From Paenibacillus phytohabitans (lineage in GTDB: Bacteria; Bacillota; Bacilli; Paenibacillales; Paenibacillaceae): a stretch of DNA of 64,000 nucleotides. Below are positions 26,041 to 34,424 of the stretch, piece by piece. The DNA is taken from positions 186,001 through 250,000 of the forward strand of contig NZ_WHOB01000097.1 in NCBI RefSeq assembly GCF_013141775.1, given 5' to 3'. Under the pieces are notes generated by a model, which saw only the letters and a program-made list of their open reading frames with translations, did not search any database and was not told the DNA's origin. Each line of letters starts with the position of its first letter. The stretch's first letter is position 1. The position numbers and the translations under genes were made by a program.

Positions 26041-26805
26041 ATGCAGCGTTATTTCGTAACACCGGCGCAGTTCGGCCAAGACAAGGTAAGCATTGACGGT
26101 GAAGATGCCCGGCATATTGCCAAGGTGATGCGCGGCAAGGCAGGGGATAAGCTGATCGTCAGCGACGGCGTGTCCCGCGAGGCATTGGCTGAGATCGCTG
26201 AAATAGAGATTGGTCTCGTAACCGTGAGCATACTGGAGAATCTGGCCATGACCCACGAGCCGCGGATTAAGATTACTGTAGCCCAGAGCCTGCCGAAGGG
26301 GGACAAGCTGGAGACGGTGATCCAGAAATGTACCGAGATCGGTGCGGTTGCCTTCACCCCGTTCCTCTCCGAGCGGACGATTGTGCAGTATGATGAGCGC
26401 AAGGAGAGCAAGCGGGTAGAGCGCTGGCGCAAGATCTGCAAGGAAGCCGCTGAACAGGCCCACCGGAATATTGTTCCGGAAGTACATTCGCCGCTTAGCT
26501 GGAAGCTGCTGCTGAAGAGCTTCAGTGAGTATGACGCTGTCTATTTCTGTTATGAAAAAGAAGAAGGGCTGCAGCTCCGCAGCGCAGCCGCGCCTTGGCT
26601 GTCCTCGCTGCCGCAGGATTCTACTGCGAAGGTAATGATTGTTGTCGGACCGGAAGGCGGCTTCAGTCCGGAGGAATGCCGCGCGGCCGAAGAGGCCGGT
26701 GCGGTCTCCGTAGGGCTGGGAGCGCGCATTCTGCGCTGTGAAACCGCAGGTATGGTCGCCGCCGCCTGCATTCTATATGAATCCGGAGAAATGGGGGGAG
26801 CTTAA
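26041..26805 (+). CDS. rsmE: 16S rRNA (uracil-1498-N3)-methyltransferase
   Basis: A 254-residue SPOUT-class methyltransferase that modifies U1498 of 16S rRNA. The N-terminal PUA-like domain (about 1-75, MQRYFVTPAQFG, IDGEDARHIAKVMR) and the C-terminal trefoil-knot motifs VVGPEGGFSPEE and LGARILRCETA are intact. The ATG at 26041 is the family start; ACAGGATGATGA is a modest ribosome-binding site. mtaB begins 3 bases after its stop codon, so the two rRNA/tRNA modification genes are cotranscribed, as in many Bacillales. Confidence 0.96.
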   Translation: MQRYFVTPAQFGQDKVSIDGEDARHIAKVMRGKAGDKLIVSDGVSREALAEIAEIEIGLVTVSILENLAMTHEPRIKITVAQSLPKGDKLETVIQKCTEIGAVAFTPFLSERTIVQYDERKESKRVERWRKICKEAAEQAHRNIVPEVHSPLSWKLLLKSFSEYDAVYFCYEKEEGLQLRSAAAPWLSSLPQDSTAKVMIVVGPEGGFSPEECRAAEEAGAVSVGLGARILRCETAGMVAAACILYESGEMGGA

Positions 26806-26808
26806 ACA

Positions 26809-28152
26809 ATGCCATCCGTAGCATTTTATACATTAGGCTGTAAAGTCAATTTCTACGATACAGAAGCCATCTGGCAGCTGTTCAAAAATGAAGGGTACGA
26901 ACAGGTGGATTTCGAAGGTTCCGCCGATGTCTACCTCATCAACACCTGTACGGTGACCAATACGGGCGACAAAAAAAGCCGGCAGATGATCCGCCGCGCG
27001 GTGCGCCGCAATCCTGAAGCCATCGTCGCTGTAACCGGCTGCTACGCGCAGACCTCGCCCGGAGAGATTCTCGACATTCCCGGTGTCGATCTGGTCATCG
27101 GCAACCAGGACCGCGAGCAGATCATGACCCATGTGAAGAATATCCAGGAATCGCGCCAGCCTGTGAATGCGGTTCGCAACATTATGAAGACCCGGGAGTT
27201 CGAGGAGCTGGACGTTCCCGGATTCGCTGACCGGACGCGTGCATTCATGAAGATTCAGGACGGCTGCAATAACTTCTGCACCTTCTGCATCATTCCCTGG
27301 TCGCGCGGGCTGTCGCGCAGCCGTGATCCGAAATCGATTGTCGCCCAGGCACGTCAGCTTGTGGAGGCGGGATATAAGGAGTTTGTCCTGACCGGGATTC
27401 ATACCGGGGGCTACGGCGATGATCTGGAGAATTACCGTCTGGCCGATCTCTTGTGGGAGCTGGATCAGGTGGATGGCCTGGAGCGGGTCCGCATCAGCTC
27501 GATTGAAGCCAGCCAGATTGATGACAAGCTGCTTGAGGTGCTGAACCGCAGCTCCAAGATGTGCCGCCATCTGCATATTCCGCTGCAGGCCGGTCATAAC
27601 GACGTGCTGAAGGCTATGCGCCGTAAATATACGACCGAAGAGTATTATGCCAAAATGCAGCTGATCCGCCAGGCGATGCCGGATGTTGGCATTACAACCG
27701 ATGTTATCGTCGGCTTCCCGGGCGAGACCGAGGAGATGTTCCGCGCCGGTTATGACTTCATGAAGGCGGTCAACTATTCCGAGATGCATGTGTTCCCGTA
27801 TTCCAAGCGGACCGGTACGCCTGCAGCACGGATGCTGAACCAAGTGGATGAAGAGATCAAGAATGCGCGTGTCCAGCAGCTGATTGACCTCTCTGAGGAG
27901 ATGCAGCTGGCTTATGCCCGGAAATTCGTCGGCAGAACACTGTCAGTCATTCCTGAGCGTGCAGCCAAGGGATCACCGGGACGCAGCATTCAGCACGGCT
28001 TCAGCGACAACTATCTGCAGATTCTGTTCAGCGGTGATGATTCGCTGCAGGGCGAGCTCTGCGAGGTGAAGGTGACAGAAGCTGGTGTAAATGAATGCCG
28101 CGGTGAGCTTGTCAGTGTGAGCAGAGCCACAGCCGAACCGCGCCGCGCGTAA
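26809..28152 (+). CDS. mtaB: tRNA t6A37 methylthiotransferase MtaB
   Basis: A 447-residue radical SAM methylthiotransferase that converts t6A37 to ms2t6A in tRNA. The N-terminal cluster ligands are Cys11 (LGCKVNFYDTEA), Cys47 (INTCTVTN) and Cys78 (TGCYAQ). The radical SAM motif is Cys153-x3-Cys157-x2-Cys160 (CNNFCTFC). The C-terminal TRAM-like part (about 370-435) binds tRNA. CKVNFYDTEA distinguishes MtaB from MiaB. ATG 26809 follows ATGGGGGGAGC, inside the end of rsmE. A strong terminator follows. Confidence 0.96.
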   Translation: MPSVAFYTLGCKVNFYDTEAIWQLFKNEGYEQVDFEGSADVYLINTCTVTNTGDKKSRQMIRRAVRRNPEAIVAVTGCYAQTSPGEILDIPGVDLVIGNQDREQIMTHVKNIQESRQPVNAVRNIMKTREFEELDVPGFADRTRAFMKIQDGCNNFCTFCIIPWSRGLSRSRDPKSIVAQARQLVEAGYKEFVLTGIHTGGYGDDLENYRLADLLWELDQVDGLERVRISSIEASQIDDKLLEVLNRSSKMCRHLHIPLQAGHNDVLKAMRRKYTTEEYYAKMQLIRQAMPDVGITTDVIVGFPGETEEMFRAGYDFMKAVNYSEMHVFPYSKRTGTPAARMLNQVDEEIKNARVQQLIDLSEEMQLAYARKFVGRTLSVIPERAAKGSPGRSIQHGFSDNYLQILFSGDDSLQGELCEVKVTEAGVNECRGELVSVSRATAEPRRA

Positions 28153-28177
28153 GCGTACGCAAGTATGAACAACACTC

Positions 28178-28227
28178 AGGGGATGCCTCCAAGAGCCGGT
28201 AACGGCTCTAAGGGCTCCCCTTTTTTT
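28178..28227 (+). terminator. Terminator after mtaB
   Basis: Outer stem AGGGG...CCCCT enclosing AAGAGCCG-GTAA-CGGCTCT, then seven T. Confidence 0.85.
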
Positions 28228-28300
28228 GCTTCCTGATCGATAGCTGACTAGTCTACTGACCCAAACCGCCTGCCGGTATCAAGAAATCAGATCTGCTGCG

Positions 28301-28543
28301 TCACAGCCTCAGCTGCGCTGAAGTAAGTGCAAGGATGATGAAGAACGCCATGGCTAGAGTAATTCCATAGTCATCGATAACACGGTTGAACGGCAGATGG
28401 ATTTTGTCGGAGAGGAGACGGGAGTAGGCATAGAGCAGGATCGCTGCGGCCAGGCCGGCCGCTTTGCACAGCTGTCCGGCACGCCGGCAGAGGCTCATCA
28501 GTTCAGTTCTGTGCTTGGCCAGCAAGGCGCCGAGGATGAAGAA
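28301..28543 (-). pseudogene. Remnant of an acyltransferase_3-type membrane protein
   Basis: On the minus strand a frame of about 80 codons reads FFILGALLAKHRTEL, then CRRAGQLCKAAGLAAAILLYAYSRLL and DDYGITLAMAFFIILALTS, and stops at 28301-28303. This pattern of two hydrophobic segments, and the spacing of LGALLAKHR, look like the C-terminal half of the acyltransferase_3 (OatA-like) family. The rest of the protein is missing on both sides: a stop precedes FFIL and no catalytic N-terminal part is nearby. There is no convincing ribosome-binding site. I read it as a decayed gene fragment; a small membrane protein starting at TTG 28525 is the alternative. Confidence 0.45.
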
Positions 28544-28634
28544 CTAAATGTATAGATATAGAGCACAATTTTTATAGTTATAAAGACCTGAATTCAGCAG
28601 AAACTGAAAATTAACTGAAAATGGGGTAAAGACT

Positions 28635-28680
28635 TGGGCTCTATTTGTCGATATAGTGGAAGAGTGTGGTAAAAGCCCAC
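28635..28680 (+). other. Hairpin in the leader of the Big_2 protein gene
   Basis: TGGGCT (28635-28640) pairs with AGCCCA (28674-28679). A smaller CTAT/ATAG stem lies inside. It lies 31 bases before the start codon and might affect mRNA stability or translation. Confidence 0.35.
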
Positions 28681-28710
28681 CGATAATAAGACCGTCTAAG
28701 GAGAGAACAG

Positions 28711-30963
28711 ATGACCGTGTACAGGAAAATGACAAAAACGCTCCTCATTATGATATTGCTCGTTGCTGCAGCTTTTCCGGTAAACGTCTTTGCCGCTGCT
28801 GGAGACATCAACTCTATTGAAATCGACAGCTCTGACAAAATAGAGCTAACCGTTGGCCAGACACCGAAGCAGCTTAAGGTATATGCCAATGTAGAAGGCT
28901 CTTCCTCCAAGAGGGATGTGACGGCATCCGCCACATGGACCTCCTCCAAGAATGAAGTTGTCAGCGTAATTAACGGTCAGATCAAGCCGCTTACTTACGG
29001 GACGGCAATGATTACAGCTACTTATAGTAATAATGCGGTAGATACTGTTGAGGTATCTGTTACGTATCCGTATAAAGATCTGACACTGAAACGCAGCACG
29101 GAGGGCAGCTATAAACTAGGAGACAAAGAAGCCTCACTCCTGGTTACCGCAACGGCCAAGGGCGGCGAATCAGCCACTGAAGAGAAAAATGTGACGAAGG
29201 ACGCCGACTGGAGCAGCTCGAATTCAGGCGTACTGACAATTACAGAGGGTAAGATTACGCTGGTTGGCGAAGGAACGGCGACAGTTACTGCCAAGTACAA
29301 GGGATTAACCGAGACTTTCAAGGCGGTTGTGGAGCTTCCTTATTCGGCAATTGAACTGAAAGACAATAACGGAACGGTTGTCAAAGAGCTGGAAATGCTG
29401 GTTGGAGACAACCCGGTGCAACTGACCGCCAAGACGAAAGCGACTGCGGAGAGTACGGAATCCACCATAGCCAATGCTGATGTGGACTGGAGCAGCTCGG
29501 CTGAAAGTGTTGCTACAGTAGATGAAGGTAAGATTACTATACTCGGAGTCGGCAAAGCGGTAATCACCGCCAGTTACCTCGGAGTTACCCAGTCGGTGGA
29601 TGTGTATGTGCGTGCACCTTATGAAGCGCTGCTGCTGAATCCTACAGGGGATCAATCCCTGTTCCTGGGCGAAAGCCTCAACGTGACGGCTTCCATGCGT
29701 AATGCAGTGAATTCGACCACCAATGAAACGGCAGCAGCTACCTGGACCTCCGACAACCTGATGGCGGCTACGGTAGCTGCCAATGTTAGCGATGCCACCA
29801 ATGCTTTTGCTACAGTAACAGGCAAAGCGGTAGGGTCTTCTGTCATCAAAGCAGATCACCTCGGAATCAGCAAAACCTTCAAGGTAACGGTCTATCCAAC
29901 CCTGACTGAGCTGACCCTGGAGAAGACAGAACAGGAAATATACACAGCAGACTCCGTCAGCCTGCCGAAGGTAAGCGGAACGAAATATGACGGAACCAAG
30001 CTGGATATCAGCGATGAAATCGAGTGGACCTCGGCGAATGAAGAGATTGTCTCGATTAAGGACGGCAAGCTTACCGGTGGCAAGGCAGGTACGGCTACCC
30101 TGACAGGCAAGATCAAAGCAGGTGCAGTAACTGCAGGTTCTGCGACCGCGATCCGCTCCAAGACGGTTGAGCTCAAAGTTACAGTTAAGAATAAAGTGCT
30201 TGTTCTGATTGGACCGGAAGATGCACTGGGGCTGGTCATCGGTGAAGAAACGCCGCTCCCGGCGGTTCAGGCCGTACTGGAGAACGGTGATGAGCTCGAT
30301 GTGACAGACACCATTGTCTGGGAACTGGGCGGAAGCAACGCGGTTCTCAAGCAATCGGCAGCTGCCAAGACCATTAAAGGTCTGGTCAAAGGCTCGGCAA
30401 CACTCAAAGGTACGTATTCCAATAAGACGATCAGTGTTCCGGTAACGATTGAGCAGAAGGTTGTGAAGCTTGTCGTAGAACCGGCTGTGCTTGAGATGAA
30501 TATCAAAGGCTCCAAAACGATTAAGGTCACCGGATACTTCTCAAACGGCAAAACTGCGAACTTCTCGGGCGGAATGAACTGGGTATCGTCTAATCCGGAT
30601 GTGGCTTCTGTGAAGGGAACGTCGGTCAAAGCGATTACGGAAGGTACAGTAACCTTGAGCGGTTCCTATCAGGGGATTCCTGCCACCGTCAAAATCTCAG
30701 TGGTGCCGAAGCTAATGAAGATTACGGTCAGTGAGAATAAGCTGAGCCTTGCTCCGGGTGCAGGCAAAAGCGTAGTTGTAACCGCATTGTATGATACAGG
30801 CAAGAGCGCTATTGTCACAGGAAACGTAGTCTGGACCAGTTCCAAACCTTCTGTGGCTAAAGTGAATTCTTCCGGGCAGATTACAGCGGTAAGCAAAGGA
30901 AACACTTCGGTTAAAGGCAAGCTGGGCACCAAGACAGTGACGGTATCTGTTTCAGTGAAATAG
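28711..30963 (+). CDS. Secreted protein made of bacterial Ig-like (Big_2) repeats
   Basis: A 750-residue exported protein. It has a signal peptide (about 1-30, KTLLIMILLVAAAFPVNVFAAA) and then about eight Big_2-type domains of 80-95 residues each. They are recognisable by recurring W(T/S)SS(N/K)..V..V..G.I and GTA.ITATY strands, for example near residues 75-110, 165-200, 255-290, 355-390, 440-475, 610-650 and 705-745. There is no SLH, LPXTG or catalytic domain, so it is either released or held non-covalently. Big_2 domains usually mediate adhesion or act as spacers. The ATG at 28711 follows CTAAGGAGAG. It resembles the repeats in the SLH phosphatase at 18406 but lacks an anchor. Confidence 0.88.
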   Translation: MTVYRKMTKTLLIMILLVAAAFPVNVFAAAGDINSIEIDSSDKIELTVGQTPKQLKVYANVEGSSSKRDVTASATWTSSKNEVVSVINGQIKPLTYGTAMITATYSNNAVDTVEVSVTYPYKDLTLKRSTEGSYKLGDKEASLLVTATAKGGESATEEKNVTKDADWSSSNSGVLTITEGKITLVGEGTATVTAKYKGLTETFKAVVELPYSAIELKDNNGTVVKELEMLVGDNPVQLTAKTKATAESTESTIANADVDWSSSAESVATVDEGKITILGVGKAVITASYLGVTQSVDVYVRAPYEALLLNPTGDQSLFLGESLNVTASMRNAVNSTTNETAAATWTSDNLMAATVAANVSDATNAFATVTGKAVGSSVIKADHLGISKTFKVTVYPTLTELTLEKTEQEIYTADSVSLPKVSGTKYDGTKLDISDEIEWTSANEEIVSIKDGKLTGGKAGTATLTGKIKAGAVTAGSATAIRSKTVELKVTVKNKVLVLIGPEDALGLVIGEETPLPAVQAVLENGDELDVTDTIVWELGGSNAVLKQSAAAKTIKGLVKGSATLKGTYSNKTISVPVTIEQKVVKLVVEPAVLEMNIKGSKTIKVTGYFSNGKTANFSGGMNWVSSNPDVASVKGTSVKAITEGTVTLSGSYQGIPATVKISVVPKLMKITVSENKLSLAPGAGKSVVVTALYDTGKSAIVTGNVVWTSSKPSVAKVNSSGQITAVSKGNTSVKGKLGTKTVTVSVSVK

Positions 30964-30999
30964 TACTGTACTGGATGCTGCTATCAGTAAGATCATTAG

Positions 31000-31037
31000 A
31001 CCTGGACATTGCCTCTGCGGCGGTGTTCAGGTTTTTT
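31000..31037 (+). terminator. Terminator after the Big_2 protein gene
   Basis: ACCTG...GC pairs with GC...CAGGT, followed by TTTTT. Confidence 0.75.
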
Positions 31038-31148
31038 ATGTATAAACGCTACGGATATAAATTTGCTCTCCCCTATAGTAATCCCAAGTAAACCGATGTA
31101 TAATTCGGAAAAAGCGTACTATAAAGTCCATTAAGGGAGATGAAGCAG

Positions 31149-31709
31149 GTGGCTAAGCACAAGGCATTATCCATTCAAACGATTGTGGCAATCGGCATCG
31201 GTTCGCCGTTGTTCGTAATACTGGGGAGGTTCGGCTCCATTCCTTCAGGTATTCCGAATACCAACATTGAGACTACATATGCACTTCTGGCACTGTTTGC
31301 GCTTCTATACGGACCGGTTGCGGGGCTCTTCATCGGACTGATCGGGCACACACTGAAGGATGCGATATTCTATGGCTCCCCTTGGTTCAGCTGGGTCATC
31401 TCCTCGGGACTGGTCGGACTGATTATAGGGCTGCTGGCAGCCAGAATAGCGATCAGGGATGGGGAGTTCGGCAGGAAGGAGATCATTGCCTTCAATCTCG
31501 CGCAGATTGTTGCCAACGCCATTGCCTGGTTCCTGGTAGCGCCGGTGCTGGACATTCTCATCTACGCGGAACCGGCTAACAAGGTCTTCACCCAGGGGCT
31601 GATCGCCGGAGCGTCCAACATCGTAACGGTGGCGGTCATCGGAACACTGCTCGCTATAGCCTACTCCAAGACGAGAACGAAACAGGGTAGCCTGAAAAGA
31701 CTGCAATAA
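31149..31709 (+). CDS. ECF transporter S component, UPF0397 family
   Basis: A 186-residue membrane protein with about five hydrophobic segments. Its UPF0397/ECF S-component pattern is VAIGIGSPLFVILGRFG near the N-terminus, then LLYGPVAGLFIGLIGHTLKDAIFYG and WVISSGLVGLIIGLLA. It is the substrate-binding subunit of an energy-coupling factor transporter. The next two genes supply a fused ATPase and the T subunit, so the set is complete. The substrate cannot be read from the sequence; riboflavin, thiamine-precursor and metal uptake are all known for relatives. The GTG at 31149 is chosen because AAGGGAG lies nine bases before it; an ATG at 31140 lies directly against that site. No riboswitch was recognised upstream. 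Confidence 0.86.
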   Translation: MAKHKALSIQTIVAIGIGSPLFVILGRFGSIPSGIPNTNIETTYALLALFALLYGPVAGLFIGLIGHTLKDAIFYGSPWFSWVISSGLVGLIIGLLAARIAIRDGEFGRKEIIAFNLAQIVANAIAWFLVAPVLDILIYAEPANKVFTQGLIAGASNIVTVAVIGTLLAIAYSKTRTKQGSLKRLQ

Positions 31710-31719
31710 TATATAATTC

Positions 31720-31758
31720 AAACAGAAAGGCCGGTGCCCGTCACCGGCCTTTCTGTTT
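31720..31758. terminator. Hairpin between the S component and ATPase genes
   Basis: Perfect stem AAACAGAAAGGCCGGTG/CACCGGCCTTTCTGTTT, T-rich on both strands. It probably reduces read-through into the ATPase gene, 49 bases downstream. Confidence 0.75.
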
Positions 31759-31806
31759 GAGCGGGTCAGTTAGGATACGTAAATCAGCATATGAGGAAGG
31801 TTACCC

Positions 31807-33519
31807 ATGAGCAAAACGGTTATAGAATTCACCGATTTCACCTTTAAATACCGGGCCCAGCAGGAACCTACACTGCATAAGATTAACCTGAAGATTCATG
31901 AAGGCGAGAAGATTCTGATTGTCGGGCCCTCCGGGTCAGGCAAAAGCACCTTGGCCCATTGCATCAATGGCCTGATTCCTTTTGCGTATCCGGGCGAAAT
32001 AAGCGGTACTCTTACCGTTAAAGGGACAGACACGAAGGAGCTGGGGATTGCCGGCCTGTCGGAGGTGGTGGGGACTGTACTGCAGGACCCGGACGGGCAG
32101 TTTGTCGGCCTGACCGTAGGCGAGGATATTGCCTTCAGCCTGGAGAATGCAGCGGTTCCGGTGCGGGAGATGCATGAGCGGGTAGAAGCTGCGGCAAGAG
32201 CGGTCGATATTCAGGAGCTGTTGACAGCTTCTCCGCAGGAGCTGTCCGGCGGACAGAAGCAGAAGACCATGCTGGCCGGGGTACTGGTCAGTAATGTGGA
32301 CGTCCTGCTGTTCGATGAGCCGCTGGCCAGCCTTGATCCCTATACGGGAACCGGGGCGATTGAGCTGATCGACCGGGTGCAGCGTGAGACCGGAAATACG
32401 GTCATTATTATCGAGCACCGGCTGGAGGAAGTGCTGCACCGGCCGGTGGACCGGATCATTGTCATGAATGAAGGAGTGATTGCGGCGGACCTGCCGGCTG
32501 CGCAGCTGCTGAGTTCACCGCTGCTTGCAGAGTCAGGCCTTCGGGAGCCGCTCTACCTTACTGCGCTCAAATATGCCGGCTGTGAAATTACGCCGGAGAT
32601 GAACCCGCAGCATCTGGACGGGATCAGGCTGGAGACCGGAGCTGCCAGGCTCCGCGCCTGGTATGAGGCCAGTGAAGTACCGCAGGAGGCGGAAGCGGCA
32701 CCTGTGCTGCTTGAGCTGCGGGATCTTACTTTTGGCTATGACAAGCAGGCTCCGGTGCTGCAGGGACTGTCTTTCAGCGTCCGCCGCGGCGAGATGCTCT
32801 GCATTGCCGGGAGGAACGGTGCGGGCAAATCAACGGTGTCGAAGCTGATTTGCGGGTTCTACCGGCCGTCAGCGGGAAGTATTCTGCTGAACGGGCGGGA
32901 TCTGGCAGCGGATACGATCAAGGAGCGGGCAGAGCATATCGGCTTCGTGATGCAGAATCCGAATCATATGATCTCCATGACGCTGATCTATGACGAGGTT
33001 GCCCTGGGACTTAAGCTGCGGGGCTTCGCGGAAGAAGAGATACGCGGGCGGGTACATAAGGTGCTCCAAATTTGCGGACTGTATGAGTTCCGCGAATGGC
33101 CGGTTTCAGCGCTCAGCTACGGGCAGAAGAAACGGGTGACCATTGCCTCCATCCTGGTGCTGGAGCCGGAGGTGCTCCTTCTGGATGAACCCACCGCCGG
33201 ACAGGATTACCGGCACTATAACGAGATTATGGAGTTTCTGCGCGGACTCGGCAGCACCGGGATTACGGTGATCATGATTACGCATGACATGCACCTGATG
33301 CTGGAGTATGCAGAGCGGACAATTGTGCTGGCGGAGGGCAGGAAGCTGGCGGATGCCCGGCCGGAGGTGATTCTGACGGACCGGGATATTGTGGGCAGCG
33401 CCAACCTGAAGGAGACATCACTGTTTGCTCTGGCAGTGAAGGCGGGACTTAACCAGCCTGTGGAATTTGTCCGGCGGTTTATCGAATATGACAGGGGGAA
33501 CCGCGCGGATGAAAGCTAA
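31807..33519 (+). CDS. ECF transporter ATPase, two fused nucleotide-binding domains
   Basis: A 570-residue protein consisting of two ABC ATPase domains in tandem (YkoD-like). Domain 1: Walker A GPSGSGKST (about residues 39-47), signature LSGGQKQK, Walker B VLLFDEPLASLDP. Domain 2 starts at about 300: Walker A GRNGAGKST, signature LSYGQKKR (Tyr in place of the usual Gly, as in some ECF ATPases), Walker B VLLLDEPTAGQD. It powers the S/T membrane complex. The ATG at 31807 follows GAGGAAGG. The T-component gene overlaps its 3' end by 11 bases. Confidence 0.93.
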   Translation: MSKTVIEFTDFTFKYRAQQEPTLHKINLKIHEGEKILIVGPSGSGKSTLAHCINGLIPFAYPGEISGTLTVKGTDTKELGIAGLSEVVGTVLQDPDGQFVGLTVGEDIAFSLENAAVPVREMHERVEAAARAVDIQELLTASPQELSGGQKQKTMLAGVLVSNVDVLLFDEPLASLDPYTGTGAIELIDRVQRETGNTVIIIEHRLEEVLHRPVDRIIVMNEGVIAADLPAAQLLSSPLLAESGLREPLYLTALKYAGCEITPEMNPQHLDGIRLETGAARLRAWYEASEVPQEAEAAPVLLELRDLTFGYDKQAPVLQGLSFSVRRGEMLCIAGRNGAGKSTVSKLICGFYRPSAGSILLNGRDLAADTIKERAEHIGFVMQNPNHMISMTLIYDEVALGLKLRGFAEEEIRGRVHKVLQICGLYEFREWPVSALSYGQKKRVTIASILVLEPEVLLLDEPTAGQDYRHYNEIMEFLRGLGSTGITVIMITHDMHLMLEYAERTIVLAEGRKLADARPEVILTDRDIVGSANLKETSLFALAVKAGLNQPVEFVRRFIEYDRGNRADES

Positions 33520-34336
33520 GATGCTAACCTATACCAGGCAGGATTCACCCGTGCACCGGCTGACGGGGGCGACGAAGCTGATTATATTCGCCGTGTGGTC
33601 GGTCTCTGCCATGATTACCTACGATACCCGCTGCCTGCTGCTGATGCTGCTCTTCAGCCTGGCCGTATTCCGCATTTCACGGGTCCGGTTTCAGGACTAT
33701 GCCTTTGTGCTCTACTTCATTCTGCTCTTCTTCCTGCTGAATCACATCGCGATCTTTGCCTTCTCACCGCTGGAAGGTACACGCATCTACGGCACCCGGC
33801 ATGATCTGCTGCATCTCGCCGGACGTTATACGCTGACGGCGGAGCAGCTTTTCTACCAATTTAATATCGCTCTGAAGTATGCCGTGGTCATTCCGATGGC
33901 CCTGCTGTTCCTGCTGACGACAGATCCGAGTGAATTCGCCGCCTCGCTGAACCGGGTCGGGGTCAATTACAAGATCGCTTATTCCGTTTCGCTGGCCTTG
34001 CGCTATATTCCTGACATCCAGCAGGATTACGAGAACATCTCATTCTCGGCACAGGCGCGGGGCATTGATATCTCCCGCAAGGAGAAGCTGCCTAAGCGGC
34101 TGAAGAACATCGTATCCATTCTGCTGCCGCTGATTCTGACCAGTATCGAGCGGATCGAGAAGATCAGCACCGCGATGGAGCTGCGCGGCTTCGGAACTGG
34201 CCGCACCCGGACCTGGTACCGGGCCCGGCCGTTTACCCGCAGCGACTATGCTGCGCTGTGTCTGATGGTGGGGATATCCGCAGCCGCGACGATTATTACT
34301 TTTTATGACGGCTCGCGGTTTTATAGTATTTTTTGA
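33509..34336 (+). CDS. ECF transporter T component (EcfT)
   Basis: A 275-residue transmembrane coupling protein of an energy-coupling factor transporter. It has several hydrophobic segments in the first 130 residues. The two coupling-helix motifs with Ala/Leu-Arg-Gly are visible as SAQARGIDISRK (about residue 175-186) and AMELRGFGTGR (about 222-232), which contact the two ATPase domains. The ATG at 33509 overlaps the ATPase gene by 11 bases with CAGGGGG upstream, so translation is coupled. The frame is open further upstream, but those codons lie inside the ATPase gene. Confidence 0.92.
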   Translation: MKAKMLTYTRQDSPVHRLTGATKLIIFAVWSVSAMITYDTRCLLLMLLFSLAVFRISRVRFQDYAFVLYFILLFFLLNHIAIFAFSPLEGTRIYGTRHDLLHLAGRYTLTAEQLFYQFNIALKYAVVIPMALLFLLTTDPSEFAASLNRVGVNYKIAYSVSLALRYIPDIQQDYENISFSAQARGIDISRKEKLPKRLKNIVSILLPLILTSIERIEKISTAMELRGFGTGRTRTWYRARPFTRSDYAALCLMVGISAAATIITFYDGSRFYSIF

Positions 34337-34424
34337 GGGGGATGCTGGAAGTGGAGCTTCCGTAGAACTGCGGGGCGGATTGAAGTATAATAAGACAGTT
34401 GTAATCCTGGCCGGACGGTGTGGA

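Noticed and set aside
31040..31148. Vitamin riboswitch (FMN, TPP or cobalamin) before the ECF transporter
   Set aside because: The leader is only about 45 bases after the likely -10 (TATAAT at 31099-31104), too short for these classes, and no consensus was found.
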